Position numbers and translations under genes: made by a program. The notes under the pieces were generated by a model. That model made no database searches. It was not told the origin of the DNA and saw only the letters and a list, made by a program, of their open reading frames with translations. A stretch of DNA of 64,000 nt from Ligula intestinalis (Eukaryota; Platyhelminthes; Cestoda; Diphyllobothriidea; Diphyllobothriidae): NCBI GenBank assembly GCA_036362985.1, contig JAYGXS010000004.1, positions 35,566,939-35,630,938 on the forward strand. The letters run 5' to 3'. Numbering within the stretch: position 1 is the stretch's first letter; each line of letters starts with the position of its first letter. Positions 58,901 to 64,000 of this stretch are shown here, one piece after another.

Positions 58901-59837
58901 GCCTAACCTACTGTCTGGTAGTCCTCTGTTCGATTGTATATTGACTGCTTAGGGAATCCTGCTTGGCTAGTCAGCTTGCTGTATCATAATTGGTTGATTT
59001 CATATTTCAAAGTAGTTTGGGCGAGTAAATCAACCCAAGTTAGAATAAACTCACAGCCCGGTTGGGGACCTCGTAGCTCAGTTGGCTAGAGCGTTGGCTG
59101 TGCTAAAACCTTCCCCTTACTATCGTGGGTTCAAATATCCTCGAGCCCACCGGAGTTTTTCACAATTGGTTCAAAAATAAACTATTTTTTCCGATGCTTG
59201 AATAGTCTTTTTTTTTCTTTCCTCAAAAATGCTTTAGCAACTGCTTAACCTGTAAACAGTGCCTTGTTCTGCCGATACCGTTTTTGGTGATAGGGGATGC
59301 TGGTGCACATCTCGTCTAGATATTCAGAATCGATCTGCACTGCTGTGTTTAAGTCCTCTACTTGGTCTCAGTTTTGAACTTTGTTAAAATTTCATAGTGA
59401 CCTCTAACTGAAGAAGAGAAAAACCTAAGTTTTCTAGGTGCGTTTTTTGTGTCTGCTTTTAGAGTACCTGAGAAGCATGCGTTTCTGTGAGTACTTTGGT
59501 TGCTTCTTCTGCTGTACTTGCCATACGAACACCCTCATGGTAGTGCCAAGCGCTGTCCTTTACCACTGGAGCTTTCTCATGCTACCAGTGAGCAATTTCG
59601 CCCGCGATATCCTCTGTCGTTTGCATTCCCGTCCTGTGATACATCTGGCTGACTTCCAGGCCAACGTCCTCAGGCGTGAGCACGTCCTTCGTGACGCCAT
59701 TGAACTGCGTCGACAGGCCTCGCGTATGGTGCCTTTTCTGCGGCTCTGTCGGGAAGGTGTGTTTATCGAAGTTTGTTGTATTTTTCGCATATTTTTCTGT
59801 CTCTCAGAAGCAACGCCGTATCACATATTTCCTAACA
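49458..59837 (+). CDS. RUBCN: Rubicon-like gene (RUN/cysteine-rich Beclin-1-interacting protein family), 5' two thirds visible
   Basis: Four exons (49458-49909, 53315-53668, 56840-56904, 59463-59756) join in phase 2, 2 and 1 to a continuous frame of 388 codons plus one base; a tiny fifth exon (59808-59837) is possible. Exons 3 and 4 give the first half of the Rubicon-homology domain: RNHCAGCGVHVETK then YLRSMRFCEYFGCFFCCTCH, VVPSAVLYHW, LPVSNFARDIL. The CAGCG and C(E)Y-G--FC--CH cysteines are zinc ligands in this family. The CEYFG word favours Rubicon/Pacer over DEF8 or PLEKHM1, which read CDYTG. Family members act on late endosomes/autophagosomes through Rab7 and Vps34 complexes. The N-terminal exons are Ser/Pro/Gln-rich and match nothing I recognise, and no RUN domain is visible, so linking exons 1-2 to the domain rests on phase and position. 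The last zinc-binding part is missing from the window. Confidence 0.72.
49994..50054 (+). other. Possible alternative micro-exon encoding a glycine stretch
   Basis: The acceptor TTCAAATTTTTAG ends at 49993, followed by GGT/AGT repeats (SGGGGGGSGSEN) and a donor-like TTG then GTATTT at 50055. The acceptor phase fits exon 1, but the end phase (0) does not fit exon 2 at 53315, so its inclusion would break the frame. Recorded as uncertain. Confidence 0.2.
50525..50860 (-). CDS. Unrecognised coding-like frame inside intron 1
   Basis: The minus frame of 111 codons begins with ATG (MTELYEKDIIDRMFHLVPRS) and continues VRRKFIQNTRMLVDCSPEFF and HFVHQKLLQFEHNEAGIISG to a natural stop. The composition is protein-like and better than the overlapping frame at 50545-50847. 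No family is recognised. It might be an ORF of an unknown element inserted in the intron, or an antisense host exon. Confidence 0.3.
   Translation of the reverse strand: MTELYEKDIIDRMFHLVPRSHTNVLVRRKFIQNTRMLVDCSPEFFNEHFVHQKLLQFEHNEAGIISGTENAIITRQPYWRRSHAKDFDESIYGTRSGRFGIAFEVIMVKND
51050..51265 (-). mobile_element. PLE fragment (second family), reverse strand, in intron 1
   Basis: Matches 43845-44010 in the same orientation: AAGGCCTCATTTGGGTCCAT, TTCACTATTTGTGTGAGAAT, TTATGCTCTTAACTTGGCC, CTTATTCTTTTGGATAGAC, ATAACCTGCT. This is the GIY-YIG to C-terminal stretch, decayed. Confidence 0.7.
52000..52200 (-). mobile_element. RTE LINE 3' fragment, reverse strand, in intron 1
   Basis: The minus frame reads RNLTRHSLSGDGTWTFGIRS, matching the LINE end at 43520-43600 (TQNLARLSPSGHGSGSWTFG). 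It covers the last about 65 codons only. The 3' tail is not preserved. Confidence 0.75.
52240..52740 (-). mobile_element. PLE reverse-transcriptase fragment (third family), reverse strand
   Basis: The minus frame 52437-52745 encodes RLTYVGDIFAISATKVRVDA then HLNAVNRAYPSIKFTLGV and GGELPFLE. This is PLE motif C followed by the conserved post-RT strand. The catalytic YVDD reads YVGD. It is cut at its 5' side by the SINE composite at 52735. Confidence 0.75.
52735..53020 (+). mobile_element. SINE family B: spacer block plus plus-strand tRNA-like arm
   Basis: CTGGTGGATTCTAGATGATT and AATCCTGCTTGAGTAGTCAA (spacer), GGGCGGGTAATATCGATCCA, then TCGTAGCTCAAGCAAGTAGA (A box), CGTTGGCTTGCATAAAAAGC, GTTTGAATCCCGCCG (B box) and TTTTTTCACAATTGGGTTGA. 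The minus-strand arm of the full composite is missing here. Confidence 0.7.
53315..53668 (+). CDS. RUBCN: Rubicon-like gene, exon 2
   Basis: A pyrimidine-rich acceptor (CTGTCTTTTTGTCGTGTCTTCGTTCAG in two parts) ends at 53314, and the donor is CAAA then GTAGGT (53669). It is 354 nt, entering with one base that completes the split codon of exon 1 as AGC, and leaving in phase 2. It encodes STAFWSLSDYQSIFSAASPS, then a Pro/Ser/His-rich, probably disordered stretch, then VENYFRNVPTSTSATAAHH. No domain; linker-type sequence as in the middle of Rubicon proteins. Confidence 0.65.
53690..54589. other. Intron 2, first part: no supported feature
   Basis: No exon with both splice sites and recognisable content, and no repeat recognised. 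Confidence 0.45.
54590..54850. mobile_element. Inverted pair of PLE termini in intron 2
   Basis: The minus terminus at 54598-54650 (reverse complement CTAATGAGGGATTTCGAAAC then GTCAGGCAAATAGAAG and CCAGCGATCGAGTCG) and the plus terminus at 54703-54800 face each other. Both contain GAAACGTCAGGC and CCAGCGATCGAGTCG, about 160 bases apart. The minus copy has lost most of helix II. Confidence 0.7.
54703..54744 (+). ncRNA. Hammerhead-like ribozyme motif in PLE terminus, core complete
   Basis: Order: GTTT (helix I, pairing with AGGC at 54741-54744 by two Watson-Crick and two G-U pairs), CTGATGA (54707-54713), one extra T, helix II GAATCCG / CGGATCTC with a CGA loop and one bulge, GAA, ACGT and C (54733-54740), then AGGC. 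All invariant core bases are present. ACGT is a palindrome, so helix III needs a second RNA strand. Cleavage would follow C54740. The extra base between CTGATGA and helix II is unusual. Confidence 0.55.
54851..56839. other. Intron 2, remaining part: no supported feature
   Basis: Frames at 55059-55316 and 56517-56723 have no recognisable content. A possible exon around 56562-56650 fails on phase. Confidence 0.4.
56840..56904 (+). CDS. RUBCN: Rubicon-like gene, exon 3 (first zinc knuckle of the RH domain)
   Basis: The acceptor CTCTTTTTGTTCCATCTAG ends at 56839, and the donor is ACGA then GTAAGT at 56905, a near-consensus site. It is 65 nt, entering with one base and leaving in phase 1. It encodes RQSILVGQRNHCAGCGVHVE. 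The paired cysteines of CAGC are the first zinc ligands of the Rubicon-homology domain and the QR-HCAGCG context is close to Rubicon. The frame on the reverse strand here is a shadow. Confidence 0.85.
57140..57390 (+). mobile_element. SINE family B, spacer end plus plus-strand arm (intron 3)
   Basis: CAGCTGGGCGGATAAATTAA and CCCAATTGTGATTAAACTCA, then CTCCGTAGATCGGTTGGCCA (A box, changed), AGCGTTGCCTGT, GGTTCGAATCTTATC (B box) and GCTTGGTCAAAT. Decayed copy. Confidence 0.6.
57770..57950 (+). mobile_element. SINE family B, decayed copy (intron 3)
   Basis: GGTGGGCCGGTAATTTGATC, CAAGTATGATTAAACTCC, TCTAGAAGCTCAGGCGGTAA (A-box remnant), GGGTTTGAATCACACCGAAG (B-box remnant) and TTTTTCAGAGCTGGGTCAAG. 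Confidence 0.55.
58020..58275. repeat. Dispersed repeat shared with 4710-5290 (intron 3)
   Basis: CTCAGCCACTCCACTCAACA, TTGGCTGACTGCGTGAACCG, GGGCGCACCGTGATAGCTTA, GCGCCATCGACCTCACTCGC and GGGCCCCAGCCACCATCTGA follow the order of the 4.7 kb copy. No coding signal. Confidence 0.6.
58770..59190. mobile_element. Foldback composite of two inverted tRNA-derived SINEs (family B), copy 2 (intron 3)
   Basis: The minus arm at 58785-58870 (GGAACCCGCGCCAACAAGGG, the B box read in reverse, then TACAGCCAACTGAGCTGCC) is followed by the spacer (GGAATCCGTGAGTTGAATCA, CTGCTTAGGGAATCCTGCTT, GGCTAGTCAGCTTGCTGTAT, GAGTAAATCAACCCAAGTTA). The plus arm at 59055-59155 reads CTCGTAGCTCAGTTGGCTAG (a near-perfect A box), AGCGTTGGCTGTGC, GGGTTCAAATATCC. 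Arm order and a spacer of about 190 bases match 45190-45650. Confidence 0.75.
59463..59756 (+). CDS. RUBCN: Rubicon-like gene, exon 4 (core of the RH domain)
   Basis: The acceptor TTTTGTGTCTGCTTTTAG ends at 59462, and the donor GGGAAG then GTGTGT is at 59757. Entering with two bases, it completes the split codon as AAG and reads YLRSMRFCEYFGCFFCCTCH, TNTLMVVPSAVLYHWSFL, LPVSNFARDILCRLHSRPVI and a Leu/Arg-rich helix (REHVLRDAIELRRQASRMVP). FCEYFG-FFC-CH supplies the next zinc ligands. The following VP-(S/A)-H-W and PVSNFA words are landmarks of the Rubicon-homology fold, including the region that contacts Rab7 in this family. Leaves in phase 1. Confidence 0.9.
59808..59837 (+). CDS. RUBCN: Rubicon-like gene, possible micro-exon 5
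   Basis: The acceptor TTTTTCTGTCTCTCAG ends at 59807, and the donor-like AACA then GTAATC is at 59838. It is 30 nt and phase-compatible with exon 4 (EATPYHIFPN). Too short for homology; the acceptor is good, the donor moderate. Confidence 0.35.
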
Positions 59838-60039
59838 GTAATCACCGCGTCTGTTTTCGAAGCGTCTGGTTCTGAGTTCCCCTGATAGATGGGACTTTTG
59901 CACTTAAGGCGCGCTTATACAGTAGATTCTATATCCCATGAAATGTGTTCCTGTTTTGCACAAATAATTTCAGTAGGGTTGTAATATTGATTATCGTACA
60001 GGCTAATCGGAAAATATTTCGGCCACAGCATGACGCCAG

Positions 60040-60330
60040 ATCAGAAGTAGAAGATGCGATCGCTGGGACAGGAGATTGATTTGCCTGACGTTTTGGATTT
60101 AATCGAGAACCCTTCATCAGAGGCAACCACAGAATAGTTTCATACATGCACAGATTAGGGTAATATATGCACAGATTGCGTGATATTTATAGTTCACAGC
60201 GGTCACCCGCATGCGTACCATAATTGTCAGCTTCCGCAACCACCACTCGGGGTCGTAATATGTGCGGTGATGAAGGGTTCTCGACAGAGTCCGAAACGTC
60301 TTCTTCTGAACTGTTTCCTAGAACTCGCCT
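60040..60330. mobile_element. Inverted pair of PLE termini
   Basis: The minus terminus carries the hammerhead-like motif 60083-60124. The conserved ATAGTTCACAGCGGTCACCC and CGCATGCG block lies at 60190-60215, and a plus terminus at 60262-60300 (GTGATGAAGGGTTCTC, GAGTCCGAAACGTC). The plus copy has lost the first base of CTGATGA. Confidence 0.65.
60083..60124 (-). ncRNA. Hammerhead-like ribozyme motif in PLE terminus
   Basis: On the minus strand: GCCT (helix I), CTGATGA, one extra A, helix II GGGTT / AATCC, AAAACGTC (GAAACGTC with the first G changed to A), then AGGC, a perfect helix I partner for GCCT. ACGT is a palindromic helix III. One core change predicts loss of activity, but the four-base perfect helix I makes this the clearest view of the design. 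Confidence 0.5.
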
Positions 60331-60394
60331 ATTCGCTTCTATCGGCAAAAGCAGATCAGGAGTTAGAATTTGCTGTTGAAAAACTCAGTGGAAT

Positions 60395-60545
60395 CGGAAC
60401 CCATGCCAACAAGGGGAAGGCTTCAGTACAGTCAGTGGAGCTACGAGGTCACCTACCGGAATCCGTGAGTTTAATCAGATTTGAATCAAGCTATCCGCCC
60501 AAAATACTGCCTGGTAGTCATCTGGTGGATTCTTTCTTATCCTCA
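60395..60545 (-). mobile_element. SINE family B, minus arm plus spacer start
   Basis: GGAATCGGAACCCATGCCAA, GGAAGGCTTCAGTACAGTCA, GGAATCCGTGAGTTTAATCA and GGTAGTCATCTGGTGGATTC match the left half of the composite at 58770-59190. The plus arm is missing. Confidence 0.65.
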
Positions 60546-60654
60546 TTTAGTGACTAATTACATCATCCGAAAATATTATACTTGAAGGAAAGAAAACTTT
60601 TAGTATTGAACAGTTTTAATTGACAGATTTTTAAGACCATAAACTATTCTCTCA

Positions 60655-61020
60655 TGACACATCGTATCCGTAAATGTAGTAATGTCACCTATAAAGTATG
60701 CGACATTATCCACATTCATTACAAAATTTTATGAATTATTTTTATCACTTTATAGTGTAGCGAAATGTGTGATTTCCCTTAGAATGCATACAGAGCATAG
60801 TTTGCAAACCTTGAATGCCACTGTAACAGCCGGTGAGTTCTATATTATTAGGAAATTTTGGAACCTTTTTTCGAGTATGAAATTTGAAGGAAACTTAATT
60901 TTCTGTCCAACGAGTACCTGGAGGGGTCTTTCTGTGCACGCTTTCTCTAAAATATATGCATAGTTTATTTAATAAGAGCTTTGAAACCCAATATGGATAA
61001 ATATTCTACTTGAGTAGCCA
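60655..61020. repeat. Dispersed repeat shared with 22775-23840
   Basis: See the copy around the assembly gap. This uninterrupted copy spans only about 370 bases. No coding content. Confidence 0.4.
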
Positions 61021-62789
61021 TTTTTTGCAGGCGGCCAGAAGGAAGCTCGTTCACAAGTCATCGTCCTGACCTGACTAAAATATATCGAAATAACGCTGCT
61101 TTATTGATATCTTTGCAAGCAACCTTTTCGAAACAAAGAAAAATTTGAGAATTTTGGTTGAATTTTCATAGGAAAGTGAATCCTCTGAGGGTCCTCACTT
61201 CCTGAGGGGACCCCCTTTGGAATTTAACTCAAGTCCACCTGTACTAAGGCGGATACTTATAACCACGTTCAACCATTTTGCCAACCGAATATTTGAGGAC
61301 CTGACAAGTCAGCAATTGTGGGTCCCATGTCTAGAGTGTCGTTGCTTTCTAACATCGACCAAGAGCTGGTTTAGAATTCCCCATTCAATAATCCCTCGAG
61401 GGATAATCTCAGCCTTCAGAAAATTTCTGAATAAATTCGCTCAACAGGAACTTCGCTCTCTTCACCTCTGGTCAGGTCTCCAACAAACTCCGATGTCACT
61501 TAGGAGTTCAAGACTTTAATTTTGCCCCTCATGTACTCGACATTTGAGGTGGCTGGAACCAGACGAGGAAATCTCTTCCGGAGCTAGCGCAGGCTAGCGA
61601 CAGTGTCAAAGTGGCCAACCACAGATGTGGTGAAAACTGATCCTTTTAGTTTGCGATACAGGCTAACTAGTCTTGTTCGGATGTCGGCCGCCAACCGACC
61701 GCAGCAGCGGCTGATCATTCGCAGTATTGTGAACCTACAACTTTGAGCTGCTTTTATGAATGCTGCTCTAAGTAATGTGATGCTCAGGAGCAGGGGGGTG
61801 AGACGGGTTTTTACTGAAATAGACGCGTAACCGTACACCGCATTCTGAACCTTCAACCCGCTTGAACAGAGGAAAATACAGAATGCACATCACTGAACGA
61901 AATCAGGCGTAGGCCGCTTTCTCTTATACAGGCCAGAACGCCGCCTACCTTAGTCTTAAGTGGCAGTAGAGTTTGCGCTGGTACTACTGCACTGTCTACC
62001 CTCACTCCCTTTCAGCAGGTGTCAAGACAAACTTAAGGCTCGTACTGCTATTTCTATTTCTACTTCTAACAAGCAGTGTAGCTGAGTGATAGTAATACCG
62101 GTACTATTTCTGACGCTAGTATTGGTCAAAGGTGACGCTGATTAAAGTCAACGCTGGAGCTAATATCCCCTCGATCTGGAAACTGCTGTGTATCTGAGTT
62201 TCTACTATTTCGAGTAAATGCACGTTTGAAGCCCGGAGCACATCAGAAGTTAAATTGGTTTCCGCCCTCTCAACTCAATCCACCAGGCCATGTCATCTTA
62301 TTTTTTGACGAAACTTTATTAAGTAATAGCTCAAGTTTTATCCTATGTTTATATCGCATGGTACTATTTGCCGTTTTCAGGCTAACTTTTAACTTGTTGC
62401 AGTACCTAACTCTACCTTGAGGTTTAGGGGATGTATCCGGTCTACTAGAAGAGCAATCCACCCCATAATCAACTAACACATGTACATCCTATAACTGAGC
62501 ATAAGAAAATACTACTATTATGAGTCCCTTTCGAATTTTAAACTGCAATTTGCCATTCACTATCACATAGATATTTGCAACTGTATAGCAAAGAGTGACA
62601 GACTGTTAACAATCGGTTTAAGAGGTCCGGTCCAATGCAGCGCTGTTTATTGCCTCTCGGGGCTAAAAATGGCACCCACCTAGCCTTCGTTAATACTAGA
62701 ACGGTCCTCTTCGAAGGTTTCCACCGCCACCGTCCTACACAAAATCCTAATACCTTAGTGAGGTTGACGTAGATGTTCGCAGTCTAGGG
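61021..62789. other. No supported feature
   Basis: No zinc-ligand exon of the Rubicon-like gene could be found here. The frame at 61217-61519 has no recognisable domain. Confidence 0.45.
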
Positions 62790-63020
62790 TTTTTATAGGT
62801 AAAGAAGAAGACTCTTCGCTCGCCGGGATCATGGCTTTATTCGTCTGGGTTTTCGAACTCCTGCTGGAGTTCGTCGTCAGAAATAAAAGCGACAAGAAGA
62901 CAAGCAACGCTTATAGGCGGACAGGGAGCATTCAAACACTACTGACGCCAGTCGAAAGGGGACTGCGCAGGGTTCTGTATGCCGACGCCAGATTGGTAAA
63001 TTGATTGATTGCTTGAATTC
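62790..63020 (-). mobile_element. PLE terminal remnant with hammerhead-like motif
   Basis: The minus-strand motif at 62843-62884 has CTGACGA, one extra C, a perfect helix II (GAACTCC / GGAGTTC with an AGCA loop), then GAAAACCC (GAAACGTC changed) and AGAC. The remainder (GACGCCAGTCGAAAGG, GGGTTCTGTATGCCGACGCC, AGATTGGTAAATTGATTG) matches 4035-4190 and 18165-18312. Confidence 0.6.
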
Positions 63021-63179
63021 ATAGCACGTGAAGCCCGATACATCCGTTTTCAATCAAACATCTTTTTTTCAAGGACATTGAATGTGGATATAGAATGTAC
63101 ATACTATTCAGTTACTTATTTTGCGTTCGGCATCACCTCAAGAAGAGTAAAAAAAGAGGGGGCAAGCGTTTGAACTAGA

Positions 63180-63894
63180 TTTTTATTTATATTGACGTTT
63201 CGAGAACATATTAGTTCCTATCGTCCGAGTGTAGTACTTACTCTTCCACAGGCCTCGAATTAATACGCCTCATCGCCAGTTTCGTATTGTAAGTGTGCCT
63301 GATGCAGTTGTATGCGCCAGCCCACTGGCCGCTGGTGGGTTATGGCCTTTCCCTTGTTGACCAATGGCGCGCTCTTGTGTCCCCCTCGTGGCTGACGGGC
63401 TTGACAGGACATCACTTTACTCGTTGGCCTTCCTCTCGTCAGATAGTAGAGCGATCGATTGTTGCTTTTCGTTTGGGGCGTTTTTGGCCTCGTGGGTGCA
63501 TCCATCAGAAGGCACGTCATGCCGATCACGTGGCTCTCCATCGATGTTATCTTCCTTCACGGGTGGCGGCTGTCGGCCTTTCGTGAATTATTTCGCCTGT
63601 CCTATTGTCCCATTCTGAGTGGACGTAAGCCTTGTGCGGAGCGCCTGAAAGGCAGGGTTTAAGTCGGTGGCTCAGTTTGGTGTGCCCGTCGCGGATCAGC
63701 TTTCCAACATCAGTCTGGCCATTTTATTCGCTCCGGCAATCACCGCTGCTTTATCAAAGTCGTGGTTCTGCTGTTGTACGTGGCCGTATACCTTGCGTTT
63801 GATTGCAGGCTGGTGTTCATGCAATCATGTACTGATGCGTTTGCCGGTTTCGCCAACGTACCTTGCCCGACAATGTTGACATGGGATGCTATAG
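63180..63894 (-). pseudogene. PLE GIY-YIG and C-terminal part, reverse strand, interrupted
   Basis: On the minus strand from 63894: YSIPCQHCRARYVGETGKRI, then after a stop HEHQPAIKRKVYGHVQQQNH-type sequence, DFDKAAVIAGANKMARLMLE and TGTPN. A frame at 63260-63541 covers the C-terminal tail, ending in the terminus at 63180-63240 (GTTCTCGAAACGTC). It is the same subfamily as 28617-30600, where the corresponding block reads GLVYSIPCQDC. The coding sequence is cut abruptly at about 63896 by the element that starts with CAGGGG. Confidence 0.75.
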
Positions 63895-63896
63895 AC

Positions 63897-64000
63897 CAGG
63901 GGTTGGCAAGCTTTTTGACTCAGAGAGCCAAGAAAGCAAATATGTGTAAATATATTTCAGTGAGAGCCATATAATATATTTTACGATTAAATTAAATGTG
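63897..64000 (+). mobile_element. Left end of a hAT-like DNA transposon or MITE, running off the window
   Basis: CAGGGGTTGGCAAGCTTTTT GACTCAGAGAGCC is the kind of terminal inverted repeat seen in hAT elements (CAGGGGT-GGCAA). It begins exactly where PLE coding sequence stops. The flanking CTATAGAC (63889-63896) is the predicted 8-base target duplication. A second GAGAGCCATA lies at 63963. No transposase is visible in the 104 bases available. Confidence 0.55.

Noticed and set aside
1..64000. CRISPR arrays, bacterial operons, riboswitches, prophage
   Set aside because: The window is eukaryotic: introns, LINEs, PLEs and SINEs. No regular short repeats with unique spacers were seen.
1..64000. 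LTR retrotransposons or endogenous viral elements
   Set aside because: No gag, protease, integrase or RNase H motifs and no long terminal direct repeats were recognised; all reverse transcriptase pieces belong to RTE LINEs or PLEs.

Overview
The window is eukaryotic and repeat-dominated. It has almost no long host reading frames, GT/AG-bounded exon candidates separated by kilobase introns, a (CA)n microsatellite, and two runs of N (1832-1841 and 22929-23328). The repeat set points to a flatworm, most likely a tapeworm of the diphyllobothriid kind: an RTE-type LINE ending in an AAGT-type tail, many GIY-YIG Penelope-like elements (PLEs), and tRNA-derived SINEs, one carrying a hammerhead resembling the schistosome Sm-alpha type. 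The organism call is inference; genus and species cannot be read from the sequence.

Layout. 1-9.6 kb: simple repeats, PLE terminal remnants, a cluster of tRNA-derived SINE copies (6735-7560) and a degenerate reverse-strand PLE (8590-9600). 9.6-13.6 kb: a nearly full-length RTE LINE whose endonuclease-reverse transcriptase frame has one in-frame stop and at least three substituted catalytic residues. 14.2-18.3 kb: several broken PLEs. 19.6-20.4 kb: a reverse-strand LINE fragment, followed by AT-rich DNA. 22.06-22.32 kb: a possible BTB/POZ exon. 24.4-30.8 kb: more PLEs, including the longest one (28617-30600), and at 26.4-26.6 kb a SINE with a hammerhead-like motif. 30.8-40.4 kb: mostly unrecognised intergenic or intronic DNA with a few exon candidates. 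40.4-47.2 kb: two 5'-truncated LINE copies, head-to-head PLE fragments, a foldback SINE composite and one host-like exon.

49.4-59.84 kb holds the best host gene, on the + strand. It is a Rubicon-like gene encoding the first part of the cysteine-rich Rubicon-homology domain. Four exons (49458-49909, 53315-53668, 56840-56904, 59463-59756) have plausible splice sites and join in phase without a shift. Introns 1 to 3 are loaded with PLE, LINE and SINE insertions. The C-terminal zinc-binding part of the domain is not visible and probably lies beyond the window.

59.9-64.0 kb: PLE termini with hammerhead-like motifs, a SINE fragment, and a reverse-strand PLE interrupted by what looks like the terminal inverted repeat of a hAT-type DNA transposon, running off the window edge.

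The most unusual signal is a family of hammerhead-like cores in PLE termini and SINEs. Most have a palindromic helix III (ACGT, AAGCTT or ATGGCCAT type), as expected for ribozymes that work as dimers, and the PLE group has one extra base before helix II.
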